From the NCBI GenBank assembly GCA_014529385.2, contig CM043969.1:29282946-29346945 (forward strand): a DNA stretch of 64,000 nucleotides, read 5' to 3'. Shown here piece by piece: positions 35,826 through 47,349 of the stretch (positions are counted from its first letter, which is position 1; each line of letters opens with the position of its first letter). The position numbers and the translations under genes are program-made. The stretch comes from Adiantum capillus-veneris. Its lineage: Eukaryota > Streptophyta > Polypodiopsida > Polypodiales > Pteridaceae. The notes beneath the pieces were generated by a model. It was given only the letters and a program-made list of their open reading frames with translations. It was not told where the DNA came from and made no database searches.

Positions 35826-35914
35826 TCACCTCGTCATTAGGTCTGGACAATTTAATCTTATTATATCATCACGTTCCCAAGTAGCATCCTCCTCAAGATA
35901 TGTTGACCATTTGA
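35826..35914 (-). pseudogene. Integrase-terminal chromodomain
   Basis: The motif VKWSTYLEEDATWE followed by I-RLNCP is the chromodomain signature found at the C terminus of chromovirus integrases, where it targets insertion to marked chromatin. The codons run to a stop close to the polypurine tract, as in intact elements. The upstream part is in another frame. Confidence 0.75.
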
Positions 35915-36259
35915 CAAGAGTTCAATGATGGTCCGGTTTTGAAGAGGTTTAGTTCTACTTTGAAGAATCACTTTAGGGTATACTTTAAAAGTTCTATCGA
36001 TGGAAGTAGAAAATAGAGATTCATCAAGAATGTGATTTGGATCAGGTACATACCCCTTGAGTAGGCTGACATAAAAAATATCATGTACCTTGATATACTA
36101 TGGTAACACGAGTCTATAAGCTCGATCATTCATTCTCTGTGGTGACAAAAGGTCCACAATATCTGGCACTAAGCTTATTACATTTACCCATTGATAAAGA
36201 GCTAGTTTTGGTTTCACTCGCAAGAATACCATATCCCCTTCTTCAAAAAGTTGAACATA

Positions 36260-36975
36260 TCATTTAGGGTCAGCATAACTCTTTTCTCTAGGTAGAGGGG
36301 TCTTTATATCTTGGCTTATAAGATCCATCTGCAATTGCATTTCATCCAATATATCTTCGGATGCTTGAATCCTTATGAGAGAGCATGTCCATTTTAATGG
36401 TGTAACACACTCTTGTCCATATAAGACTTGAAAAGGAGACATTCCATTTGAACGTTCGAATGAAGAAATATATGCAAATGCAACTAAAAATAAATATTTG
36501 TTCCGTTACTTTGTTCATGCATATAATAAGCTCTTAGCATATCCTCAATGATTTGATTTGTTCTCTTGGTTTTCATAACAATTTGAGGATGATAAGCAGT
36601 ACTAAAGGCCAATTGGGTTCTTGTAGCTGAGAATAACGCTTTACAAAAATTTGAAGTGAACTTTGCATCACGATTTGAAATTATACAGCAAGGTAAGAGG
36701 TGATACATAAAGACACCTTTCATGAAAACTTGCGCTATATTTTTAGCCATAAATGTTTTCTTGACAAGGAATAGATGAGTCTTTTTCATAAGCATATCAA
36801 CAACCACAAAAATAGATTCATATCCCAGAGATGTAAGAAATCCTGTAATGAAATCCATGAATATGCATTCCCATTTCATATAAGGTGCATCAATTGGTTG
36901 AAGCTTACGATGATATCGAATTCGCTTGGCCTTAATACGTTGACATGTTAAGCATTTTGTAACATAGTTCAGCAC
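36260..36975 (-). pseudogene. Chromovirus integrase
   Basis: A CLTCQRIKAK zinc-site end is followed by the core with Asp in ECIFMDFITGF, Asp in ISNRDAKFTSNF and the STAYHPQ block; the Glu-bearing GQTER block is altered (YHPQIVMKTKRTNQ), so the third catalytic residue appears lost. The C-terminal part MSPFQVLYGQECVTPL (36442-36260) is in another frame. Joins viral-type cDNA to host DNA in an active element; inactive here. Confidence 0.88.
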
Positions 36976-37111
36976 ATCATGCTTTAATCATGGGCCCTAG
37001 CCAAAAGAAATCTTTCTTACGATAGTATAGGTTTTAATGTAGCTTGGATATCCTGCAATAGGTATATCGTGAGCTTCCTATAGATTTGGAAGTTTGATTC
37101 CGCCATCGTTT

Positions 37112-37320
37112 GAAATACAAAGACGATTGTTGAAGGAGAAATCGTTGTCTTCAACATGAAAGCCTTGCGATTACCCAAGTTCATTACATATTGAATCTTT
37201 CTCTATAAAATGAATCCTTAAATATACAAAGACGATTATTGAAGTAGAGATTGTTGTCTTCAACATGGAAGCCTTGCGATTACCCAAGTTTATTAAATAT
37301 TGAATCTTGCTGTAAAATGG
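37112..37320 (-). repeat. Tandem duplication of about 105 bp in the integrase 5' region
   Basis: ATACAAAGACGATT...AAAATGAATC and ATACAAAGACGATT...AAAATGGATC lie side by side, while the left unit has one copy at about 29466-29570. The duplication disrupts the zinc-binding region of the integrase. Confidence 0.8.
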
Positions 37321-37439
37321 ATCATGCGTAATAGTTTGACAAATAAGTGTAATAAAACATCATCGAGATAGAACATCATCGATTGCTTGTCCACTTGTAT
37401 CAGTGAGTACAGTGAATGTCTTTAAGGATTCTGAAAGTT

Positions 37440-37760
37440 GTTATATCGGAGCATTTACCAAGGCTTCCTTGAGTTTCTCAAAGCTAGCTTGAGCATGTTC
37501 ATTCCAAGCAAACACTTTAGTCTTTTTAAGGACATTAGTCAGTGGATATGTAATCTTAGCATAGCCTTGAATAAAATAATGATACCATCCCATTAAGCCA
37601 AGAAATCCACGTACTACTTTGACAGATTTAGGTGTAGGCCAAGCATCGACAGATTCAATGTTACTTGGATCAATAGAAACGCCACCCTTGGATACAATAA
37701 ATTATAACTTCCACTTTATGAGTAATGAATGTGCATTTGCTATGCTTAGCATAAAGTTGA
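37440..37760 (-). pseudogene. Chromovirus RT fragment of the right unit
   Basis: Homologous to 30000-30343, including the FLGL-GWY and WPTP blocks, but with more stops. The upstream catalytic part of RT is missing from both units. Confidence 0.7.
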
Positions 37761-37914
37761 TTTTGACATAGAAGTTCAAGTACTTGTCACACATGTTGTT
37801 CATTGACATCCTCTCTATAAAAATAATTACTTGGGTTTATCATCACCATAGGATATGCTTGAGCAAAGTCCCAAACACATCTAGGTTTCTCATAGTAATC
37901 AAAAGTGACAGTAA

Positions 37915-38400
37915 TCAAAAGTTATTCTCAGCTACAAGAACCCAATTCTTAAGGATAGGCCCATAGGTTCTGCTAAACCAATCTTGAGGTACATAGTAGA
38001 ATTGACTTCCGTTACTTGACTTCTTCCAGACTCTAAATATGACCTTCTCACAGAAGCCATATCTTTGGTTGGGCATAAGGGTTTTCTTAGCAAGGATGAT
38101 TTCACAGCTCGGTACATCCAAAGGTGAGCATAGGTTAAGGTAAAGAACATATCCCTGCATTTTGATGTCGCCCTCCTGAAGCTTTTCCCTGACCCAAAGT
38201 TGTGGATACACCATTATCCGCAGGTACTTAGGTTCCCTATTCAGGTTAAGAATCAGCATATAAGTCCCATGCTACATAGGAGTTCGAACAAGATTATCTC
38301 TAGTCCCCTTCAAAGTTCGAGCCACTTCAACTCCCCAATAGACATTGAATCCAATAGCATAATTGAAAAACAAATTTCTCACAAAGTCACTCAGAATTCA
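37915..38400 (-). pseudogene. Gag-position region of the right chromovirus unit
   Basis: The longest frame (38259-37915, about 115 codons) includes REKLQEGDIKMQGYVLY, NLCSPLDVPSCEIIL and a WKKSSNGSQFYY block, matching 30701-31500 in the left unit. Upstream, FFNYAIGFNVYWGVEVARTL is open on the other side of a TAG near 38272. Function unassigned; position suggests Gag. Confidence 0.5.
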
Positions 38401-39262
38401 TTTAGATGATTAAGGAGATCCATTTAAAATCAAGACAAGGAGAGAGAAGACTTAGTACAAATTAATATCAAAATTGAGTCTATGATCTTTATTCATCAAA
38501 ATTTGACTTTTATGAATTTTTATATCATTATGTGTGCTTTGGAGCTAACTCCCTAAATCCTTTTTTAACTCTCATAACTGGGTATTTTATTAGGCCTCTC
38601 ATACTCCATTGCGGTCTATAGTTATCCTCTAGCTTTCCTTTCCCTATAATAAATGAAAGTGCTTTAAAATTCTTGGAAGCTTGAGTAATCCTCAGAATTT
38701 ATGAATGCATTGCCAAGTAGTAGTACATATCCTCTAGGCTTAACCACATCCTAAGTTGGATTAGCCTAAGGTCGGCAAACCATTCCCTCAGGTTATAATC
38801 GATGTAGATAAGAAATTGGCAAAAGGGCTCTTGATGGTGAATAAGGTAGCTATAGTCAACACTTTTTCAAACAAGTCATAGTTCCTAGTGTTGCGAAGAC
38901 TTTGGTCCTAATCTCTAGATAAAAGAGTTCCCTTGCATCTCTCAGTCACCGTGTTTCCATATTGTTGAACACTATGGTCAAAACATTGTTTCCCTTTCTA
39001 AAGCATTCAAATGTCACCTTAGGAGCCATTTGTTAACGACCAAAAACATTCAAAGAAATTCTTAATACACTTATATGATACTCTAATTAGTTTATCGAAT
39101 CACAATCCCACATAAGTCCATACAAGAAGACAGTTTAAACAAGTTTCACCAATCAACATCACTCATAAATGCATCAGGAATGGAGTATTCTTTCTAAATA
39201 GCATGCATGATGCATAACTAAGCTGACTAATATCAGGCTTCATGTTATCCCTGTATTCTTTG

Positions 39263-39274
39263 GCTTTGATACCA
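39263..39274 (-). other. Primer-binding site of the right chromovirus unit
   Basis: The plus strand GCTTTGATACCA is the reverse complement of TGGTATCAAAGC, two bases from the LTR edge. Confidence 0.8.
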
Positions 39275-39541
39275 CGTGAGAGATATTACTTTTTGGGGCT
39301 CTATGCAAAAAATATACAATTTACACTTTTATGCAATTTCTATATACTTCAGAGTTGCGGAAGCGTTTGCATAGGGGAGGAGTTCTTAGCACCCAACCTA
39401 GCATGGAGTTTAGGCCATGAGCCGGACTGCATCCAGAGGCACATAATGAGTAGTGCTACCTCTGAATGCGTGATATAAGTGAAAGCGTACTCAAGTAAAA
39501 TAATAAGGTGGAGGGTGAGGATAAGTGTACACCACATCATG

Positions 39542-39543
<2 letters not shown>

Positions 39544-39596
<53 letters not shown>
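39544..39596 (+). repeat. (GA)n microsatellite in the right chromovirus LTR
   Basis: About 26 GA units; the middle LTR has a shorter run at the equivalent place (32623-32646), so the array has changed length since the two LTRs diverged. Confidence 0.97.
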
Positions 39597-39598
<2 letters not shown>

Positions 39599-41362
39599 GG
39601 AGGGTGAAACAAAGTGCACAGAGACACAACAGAATCACAAAAGAGAATCTTTAAATGCCCAATCTAAATGAAATAAGCAACCATGAATAAATGCAATAAC
39701 AAAATTTGGGTATACCATAACATCAAAAATAAAAATGACTAGCAAAGCACCAGACCCTATGTAAGAATCGATGGGTCCACCCTTCCACTTTTGTAATACT
39801 ACAGATAGAGAGAATTTTATTTCGCAGAGAGTGAGCTAGAGTACCTCCAGCCTACCTGGGCCAGACATAGGCTAAGGTCGTTTTGCCTCTATCCATGAAC
39901 CTGAGCTCTGAAAGGGTCCCAAATACCAGCAGGTGGTAGGGTATCAACACCGACCATATTAATTCAGGCGCCATACCTCTTTGATGTCCAATCGGGTATT
40001 TTGGCAAATCCAAGGGAAGATCTTCGAACCCCTTAGCCGTGTTGGTCAATCAACCCTCGATGCATTAATCATGTAGAGGAGCCTAACAAAAGAAGAAGAC
40101 ATATGCAGCACCCCCGATCCAGCAAAGGCCCTAGTCATCGACCCTTTTGTCTAAGACTAAGTGATGTAGGTAGTCCTACTCTTGTATCGACGCTACCATG
40201 AGAAACATAACACATGAGTCTTATCGCAATAGCATCTTCTATATACACAAACAATCTTTTCCAAGCAGTCAGATTGTACAAGGTCTTTACATATCCACCA
40301 TAAACCATCAAAACCACTTGAGTATCCAATCCAAAATCATAAACCATCAAAACCACTTCAGTATTCAATCAAAATCATAAACCATATCCAATTCCATCAC
40401 TTGGGTGAGCACTCAACCCAACTCAAGGTGATGCACTTCCAATCCTGCAAACCCACTTTAGTACATAGCATGGCTGCAACAATTTCAGCAACAAATCGTA
40501 TCCTAGAAAAAGATCCAAGAGTCACACTGACTTCCAGAATCAAAATCACAACCATAAGCCATGAGGATCTCAACCCTTGACCATTAACCATACTCCCACA
40601 CTTGGAGTTTGCCACTTCAATCAAACTGAGCTCGCATACATAGCCCTTAAGACATGAACTTTTTATGCATAAAAAAGCCTGACTAGAGACCAAACATGAT
40701 TGCAAAATCCAATTCTGACAATGTCTAACCATGAATGAGTGATGCACTATGAGCACACCTCACAATCCTAGCACGTAGAACTAGTTTTGATTTTGAAAGT
40801 GTAGAAAGCAATATACGCATGCACATGAGGTGTTCACATCCATCCATGAGGTTCCATACATCACATGACATCATCCCATCAACTTAACCATGATGGAAAA
40901 CACCCCCGTCACTTTGATCAACCATATACGATAACTTCACATATATGCGAAAAACAACTTATTTTTATTTTTGGGTGCATGAATAACACACAAATGGAAG
41001 TATATGACCTCAAGCCAATCCGTCAAGATCAGACCCTTAACATAGACTAGCATCTTATCACATCACTTTGTCCATACGAGATGACTAACCATATACCCCC
41101 TTATAAATTTATGGACATCAAACACTTGAAAGCGACTCGCCAAAACAACCCATAAAACATATGTGAACCACTTATCCAACTCATATGATGTCATATGGTA
41201 TTCTCCCTTGGTAGCACCCCTACACGCGTAGGGAATCCCGTACAAGGAACGGTCAATAACTCACACTCATGAAGTGATCTCAGAGATTTAAATCCATTTA
41301 TTAACAAATTTAATCAAGGTTTTGATTTGTTTAAGTGGGTTTGCTGATCCGATGAATATATA

Positions 41363-41769
41363 GGATAAAAGGGCCAATAAAAAGTCAGTTCCCTGTTGAG
41401 GGACCCCTCGCTCCCTAACTTTGACTTGGTAAAGGTCCAATAATAGGACACAATGAGCCCGTTGGTGAGATGGTTAGCTAAGTGCAAGATTAAATCATGC
41501 CCACCCGATCTGGATTCAAGCCATGTTGGCCAAAGTGTCCCATTTTACCCCCTTGTGTGGCCTCCCATTCACGGTCACTTTTGTTACATATAGATTTTTT
41601 GGTCGACGTCGAGTGTTGTCGTCAAATCTCTATTCATGGTGCGATTTATAAGGGAGGAAGACAGTGTTACGCTCTTTCCATCACACTCATCCAGTTCGAA
41701 AATGGTGCATTGTGTCAGCCGAAATTTGTTGTCTACTTTAGGTGGCCCACCATTGGGTGTTTTACCCTA
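41363..41769 (+). mobile_element. Extra segment in the right LTR, possible tRNA-derived SINE
   Basis: The middle LTR reads GAATCTATA|TGGTGGTTCTCC, whereas this one has 407 bp between the same flanks. Inside are a tRNA A-box-like GAGATGGTTAGCTA (about 41467-41480) and B-box-like GGATTCAAGCC (41512-41522), about 30 bp apart, as in Pol III-transcribed SINEs. No A-rich tail or clear target duplication was found, so a deletion from the other LTR is an alternative. Confidence 0.35.
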
Positions 41770-43350
41770 TGGTGGTTCTCCAAGGAGCCTGGGGTCAAAA
41801 ATTTTGATTGTGCAATGGGCAGCAAGCTGTATTTTGACCATAAATCTTTGCTCGTGCGGATTTTTCACATGACACCCAAGAGATAAAATGTTCTAAATGA
41901 TGTGTTTGATCTCTGGTTAAATGGGTTCGACCTGATTCATAACAGTTTGAGAGATATGACCAAAGCAGCGTTCCTATCGCCTACATGCGGTGAAACAAAA
42001 AGCGCTTTTTATATGCATACGTGACCATAAACACACCATGTGCATAAATTAGCGTACTAAACATGATGAAACAAACATGGAGCATCCTCACACACATTTG
42101 GCAAGTCCATGCATGCCCTCCTATACAAAAAAACAACCATCAAGAGGGTATTTACTCAGAAAACGGAGTAGAGAGAGAAAGAGATGATGAGTATAAAGTT
42201 TAGAGCTTCTTATCGTGCTTTAGAAGTGATTACCGATTGTTAAAAGGCTTCTTGATTTGTCGCAAGAAGGCGGTGATAAGAGCTACGAAAAGATTTACGC
42301 CACAAAGTCGTTGAAAAATACCCACACCGTGAAAGGAGAAGAGGAGATAGTAAGCAAGTAGAGAGAGAATGTTCTTCTTCCCGCGAACAAGAAAGAAGAT
42401 CTTATGGAGATGGTGATGGAGACCTTGCACCACTCCGTATAATAATTATGTATTGTTGTGCGGTAGTAGTCGCAATTGTCGGGATTGAAAAGTGAGCTCT
42501 CTATGCCAAGGTAGTAGCTAGCCCCCTCTCAATCCAGATTAGTTGTCAGCTTTTGGGAGTCTTTTCTAAAAACATGGCTTTGCTTTTGGTAGTCAACTCT
42601 CCCTACTTCCCTTCAATATTCGTAGTAAAAATTGATTAATTGGATAGTATCTGTGACTAAGAAGAAACTATGTTGTACCATGATGTTCATTTATAATTAT
42701 GACTTTCCGGTACTTCCTTGACATACATACGGTGTCGTTTATTATAAGAATAATTCTCGTAAAAATCTTGTTTAATCTCGTCTTTTCATCGGATGGTCAT
42801 TTTTATACTCAACAGGACTAAAAATAATATTTTTATATTTAGGTCATCCTAAAAAGCACGTTGTTTTTCAAAAACGCTAAAAAGCACAAAAAAATATAAA
42901 AATAACGTAAAAAGTTTTTAAAATTAAAAAACTTCTTTTTTAATTGAACCACGAGTTTTCCTTGTCCACTCGAGTAAAAAAGCGAACTCGCTTTTCACAA
43001 AAAGCACTAAAAATCATAAAAAGCTAAAAACAACGTGAAAAACGTCCAAAAAGCACATACTTACAAAATTGAACTATAACTTTCCCGGGACTCGTAGATT
43101 AATGATCTGGCCCTACTGTTTGCAAGAAAACGAAAGCACAAAAAGTATGAAAAAACTATTAAAAAATGGATTTTTTTCAAAATTGAACCAAACGTTCGTT
43201 TGTCCTACCGGAACATGAAAACGACATTGCTTTTCACTTTAGAGCCTTACAACATTGCCAAACAAACATCTCAAACCAAAATTTGACGAAACGGATATTA
43301 AAAATTGTTTTTCTTATTTTTTTAAAAACCCAAAAATCAGGAATATTACA

Positions 43351-44776
43351 AGTACTTATCACTACTATCTCATCACACCTACTACTTGCACGCTAGTTAG
43401 CCTCTCATCAAGCTCCACCCACTTGTATCGCTACTACACCATTGCATCCAGCTTGCCCACTACACTTCCGTTCAACTGGCTACTGGCTTGTGTGCTGTTT
43501 GAGAAGCCCTGACTGCCACCTACTTCGTCAACTTCTGGAGAAACGTGGCAACACATTGCATGCACTGCCTTGTTTTCATATATGGTATTCACCTCCTAAG
43601 TCAAATTCATTTAAGCCCTCATTCCCACAGAATCCCACCATTAGCCTTGCACCATTTCAAGCTCAGGTTCTCACTTTCCCACATCTCTTAGCTCCTTTCC
43701 CCATTGGTGCTACATTTGTTTGGCACTAAGACCCCGTTTCACAATAAGAAGTTCCAAATGCATTGTCTACAACAGATCGCAGATAGTATTCAAGCATGAG
43801 CTACAAGCATTCAAGCCTACCCAAAGAAACATCCAGCATTAAACTAGCAACAAAGGCCGCTTCCCAGAAGGATATCGAGCATAACACGCCTTCCTTTTAA
43901 AAGGCACCCAACAAGTCCCAATTTGATGAAAATCTCAATGGCTCCAATTATCTTCGTCTACAACAAATATTCCCATTCACTTCGTATTATTTTTGGTTTG
44001 AAATCCTCCAGAGTGCAAGGAAGAATTGAAATTTTCCTCTAAAATGAAATTTGTAATTGGATAGTGTAACATGCCTATGGAAAGAGCTTGGTATATAAAC
44101 TCTAGATCTATTATCTCTACTCAATCAAATATTGTTATGGAGGGCTGAAAACATCCACCTTTTTTCGAGGAGAAAGATACGCTTTATCCACATCCAACAT
44201 GCTTGTACGCATGCATGTACCTATTCATACAAAATTAAATAACCGCCATAATTTCATGACTCATTAATTGAATGGTTGAAACTTGAAAGATCCCTAAACC
44301 TTGAAGGATTGACAAGGAGAGGATCATGTCCTGTGAATTAAGAGGAGCAATTTTGTCCCCTGAACTATAACCACTTGTATTATCAGATATCCTTGGCCGA
44401 AACAACTGCTCAGGCAAAAATGTATTCCATGCCTAGCATCACTGATTGAATGTTAACCATGAATCTAATATACAAATGCAGACTGCCGAGGTGCCGGCGT
44501 CATCTTGACTTGTCTCCAATTGTAAAGTTGAGCATCATCAGTGATACATCTACCTGGAACTCAGCCTGCAATTAGCTGCGACCCAGAGATAAGTTTGCCA
44601 ATCAGGACACTGGCCACCAAGAATTTGGAGCTCATTCATTTAATCATCTGCGCAAAATACTCCAAGCACTTTCATCTACAACGCAAACACTTGAATGCTG
44701 CTAGCGGCCTTCGACCTTGAGAATGCTCACCAGCATGCAAAAGAAGTTGAATAGCCCAACAGAAGGCATCACATCA
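43351..44776. other. Spacer between the chromovirus array and the BAH/agenet gene
   Basis: No protein family recognised. The part next to the gene (about 44450-44776) may hold its 3' untranslated region; no unambiguous poly(A) signal was located. Plus-strand frames at 43255-43729 are short and unsupported. Confidence 0.4.
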
Positions 44777-47245
44777 TCACCTGGAGAGCACCAAATTTTG
44801 AACTGACACGGAGTTGAAAAGTGGCCCAGCCCCTGGAGCTCCAGTTGAAGAAGTTACTTGCTCAAATCCATACTGGGAGCGTTTTACCTCCACATTACCA
44901 ATTTCTGTTAATTTGTCAAACGTGAAAACACCCACATTTCCGTCCTCTTGCTCCTGAGATTGATTGACCAGCAAGTCTGCAGAAGGGTCTCTGGATGGAA
45001 AGAGAACTGATTTCGAAGGCCTGGCAAACATTGAGTCGTCCACATCCAGATGCCGTTTTCTTGACAGTAGCCTTAGCCCTTCAGATGTCATATCTATCGA
45101 ATGTGTGTTATTTTCTTTGTCCCTATTCAAATCCAACTGCTGGAGCTTTGCAGGTTGAGAGCTACTACTGTCTTCTGATATATTCCTACAGCTCTTCGGC
45201 GCAATACATTTGCTATTCAAATCTTCAAGACCAAATGGTGTGGCCTCTGCAACCTTTCCCAAATACTTGTTGCAATGGTTAGGCAGGTTCGTGCTACCTT
45301 TACAATATGATAAAATTGGTGATTGTGTCACAGTTTGGTGGGTTGCAGCTTTGTGAAGAGAGGATAGACATTTTCCCTTTTCTGGAGGATTTTCTAGAGC
45401 TTGATCAGTAGAAAGCCCTTCAATTGGGCAGGCTGAATATTTATTTGCGGGAAAGCTTGCGGCAACCAGCTGCTTAAACCCTCGATCTGGTAGCATGCCC
45501 TTTCTGTCTTCAACTCCCGGGAGGGGGGATTGAGATGCAGCTTCCCAACCTCGTTGGAATTCAGGAGAACTATTTCTATCCTTCTCCTGACTATTGCTAT
45601 GCAAGCCCAGATTTTTGTCGATGGTGTTTGCATTGGGTTGAACTGCTAGCCACTGGCCATCAAACCACTCCCTTGAAATACGAACCTTAGACTCTTCAAA
45701 CCAGGCGGTATACTCCTCCGCTGCCATGAGAAAAGCATGTATGAGCAACGAGCAAAACAAGAAAAATCCTCTTATCTGCAATGACTAGCTATGGCTTGAT
45801 TTGTAGTAAATTAGACTTCTACGATGGCAAATCCCCCTTCAAGACATGGTTGAAACACTCACCAGGAAAAGCAACTTTGACTTGTCCAGAGGCATTCCTT
45901 CCTACCATTATACCCTCCCACCAGCCTTCACCTCCCCACACATCAACAGCAGACCCTGGTTCATGAGTCGATACCATTTCTACTTCTGAAGGTAAGGGCC
46001 TCATCATTTTTCGACCTGAGATCCGGAATCCAGGCTTGTCAGCAGGAGCTATGCTGTTAACCGGAACCCGTTCCTAAAATAGATTTAAAAAAGGGGAAAA
46101 CAAACAGAACACAATCAGATATCTCAAAATCCCCCCACAATTCTGACAGAGGTTTTACGAAAAGGATGACTACTGAATGCACTTACTTCCAACTTTTTAT
46201 TAGAGCCCACTTCCAAAACATCATCGTATCTGATTTTTATGGACGATCTTGTTTCCAACACAGTACATCTAAACCAACAACCTCTCATACCACTGTCGTT
46301 GCAAAGCACCTCAACTTTATTCCCAACTTTTACCAAATCATCTTGGCCAAGAGCTGCTGAGACTCCCCTGGAATCGGTATCATGAAAGACTTTCAACAGA
46401 TTGACACCACTGCTAGTTACAGCATTAGCTGCATCATAACTTGAACGGCAACTTTCCTGTTGAGGTGTCCAATCCCCTTCCTCATTTAGTAGATCATACC
46501 TTCCAGTAGCCCGTCTTCTTGCACTTCTAGGAGCCTTAGTGCCACTTTTAATCACTTGACCTGAACCTGCTTGCTCATCTTCATAAAAATCACCCGAACC
46601 TGCTTGCTCATCTTCATGAAATTCAGTATTCGCTCGGGCAATGTCAGACAAGTATGGAGGAATAAGCCCAGAAGAGAAAATCTTCTGGCTCCAATAACCT
46701 TTCATTGTTGAAAGATCATAAGGCTTAAACCCCTCATTACCAAAATGCCTCCCACAAGCATAAACATGTTCTCCAGAAGTAGTGATGTTTGGCATAGACA
46801 CCTCGAAGTGATTGGGAGTCAACACATAAACCACTCCATCACAACACTCAAGCCTAAGAACCTGGGTATATCGAGTCATAAAGAGTTCATTTTGAAGAGG
46901 TTGAGGTGGTGGGATCGGGCTCTTTATTTCCTTGGACTTATGGAGCCATCTGACTTTCATCTTCTTTTGGGACTTTTTATCTTCATACAGATCCAAAATG
47001 TAAGCAACAAGACGCTCAGTCTGCTCAATCATAATGTAGCAGAAAGATCGCACCTATAGGAAACCCAAAAAAATGTTAAAACACTAAATCTCCATAGATC
47101 CTAATTTTTATCAATGGTCCAATTGAAGAGAACATACAGGAATCGTAATTCCATTGATTAAGAAAGAATCATAATGTTTCAGATGCTTGCCACTGGTCCA
47201 ATATCCACCAACCCACATTATTTCGCTTGAGATGGAGGCAGACTT
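44777..47245 (-). CDS. BAH and agenet domain protein, 3' part of a multi-exon gene
   Basis: Likely nuclear chromatin reader, similar in layout to Arabidopsis BAH-plus-agenet proteins such as At1g68580. Four exons on the minus strand: 47245-47138, 47053-46187, 46073-45863 and 45720-44777. Donors (GTATGT, GTAAGT, GTGAGT) and AG acceptors are canonical, phases agree, and the sum is 709 codons plus TGA. The BAH domain fills about residues 10-150 (WVGGYWTSGKHLKHYDSF, ERLVAYILDLYEDK, MKVRWLHK, VYACGRHF). Two agenet/Tudor-like parts follow: about 265-325 (VGNKVEVLCNDSGMRGCWF) and about 350-415 (GSAVDVWGGEGWWEGIMV, then SREWFDGQW). The C-terminal 300 residues are Ser/Asn-rich and of unknown role. The first visible exon begins at an acceptor, so 5' exons lie elsewhere, beyond the LINE that starts about 100 bp upstream. 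Confidence 0.85.
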
Positions 47246-47281
47246 CTGTAAAATTTACAAAAAACACAAATCATACAAAAG

Positions 47282-47283
<2 letters not shown>

Positions 47284-47334
<51 letters not shown>
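47284..47334 (+). repeat. (CT)n microsatellite in the intron upstream of the BAH exon
   Basis: About 25 uninterrupted CT units, followed by ACATATGTGTGTGTGT, which borders the inverted LINE end. Confidence 0.97.
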
Positions 47335-47336
<2 letters not shown>

Positions 47337-47349
47337 ATATGTGTGTGTG

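Larger units (their letters stand above)
29341..43350 (-). mobile_element. Chromovirus (Ty3/gypsy) array: LTR-interior-LTR-interior
   Basis: On the minus strand the order is LTR (43350-39277), primer site, gag region, RT fragment, integrase, chromodomain, polypurine tract, second LTR (35794-32352), primer site again, gag region, RT and RNase H, then truncation near 29341. The two interiors are homologous. The middle LTR serves as 3' LTR of one unit and 5' LTR of the next, as produced by unequal recombination between elements or between LTRs. All reading frames are decayed. Confidence 0.75.
39277..43350 (-). repeat. Right chromovirus LTR (about 4.1 kb)
   Basis: It starts TGTAATATTCCTG on the minus strand and ends with TCTCA before the primer site. 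It is longer than the middle LTR partly because of a 407-bp extra segment at 41363-41769. It carries a (GA)n array at 39544-39596. Several plus-strand frames (for example 41497-41886) are incidental. Confidence 0.75.

Noticed and set aside
43255-43729. Plus-strand frames downstream of the chromovirus LTR
   Set aside because: Short, overlapping, Ser/Pro/Leu-biased and without ATG context or motif; not supported as a gene.
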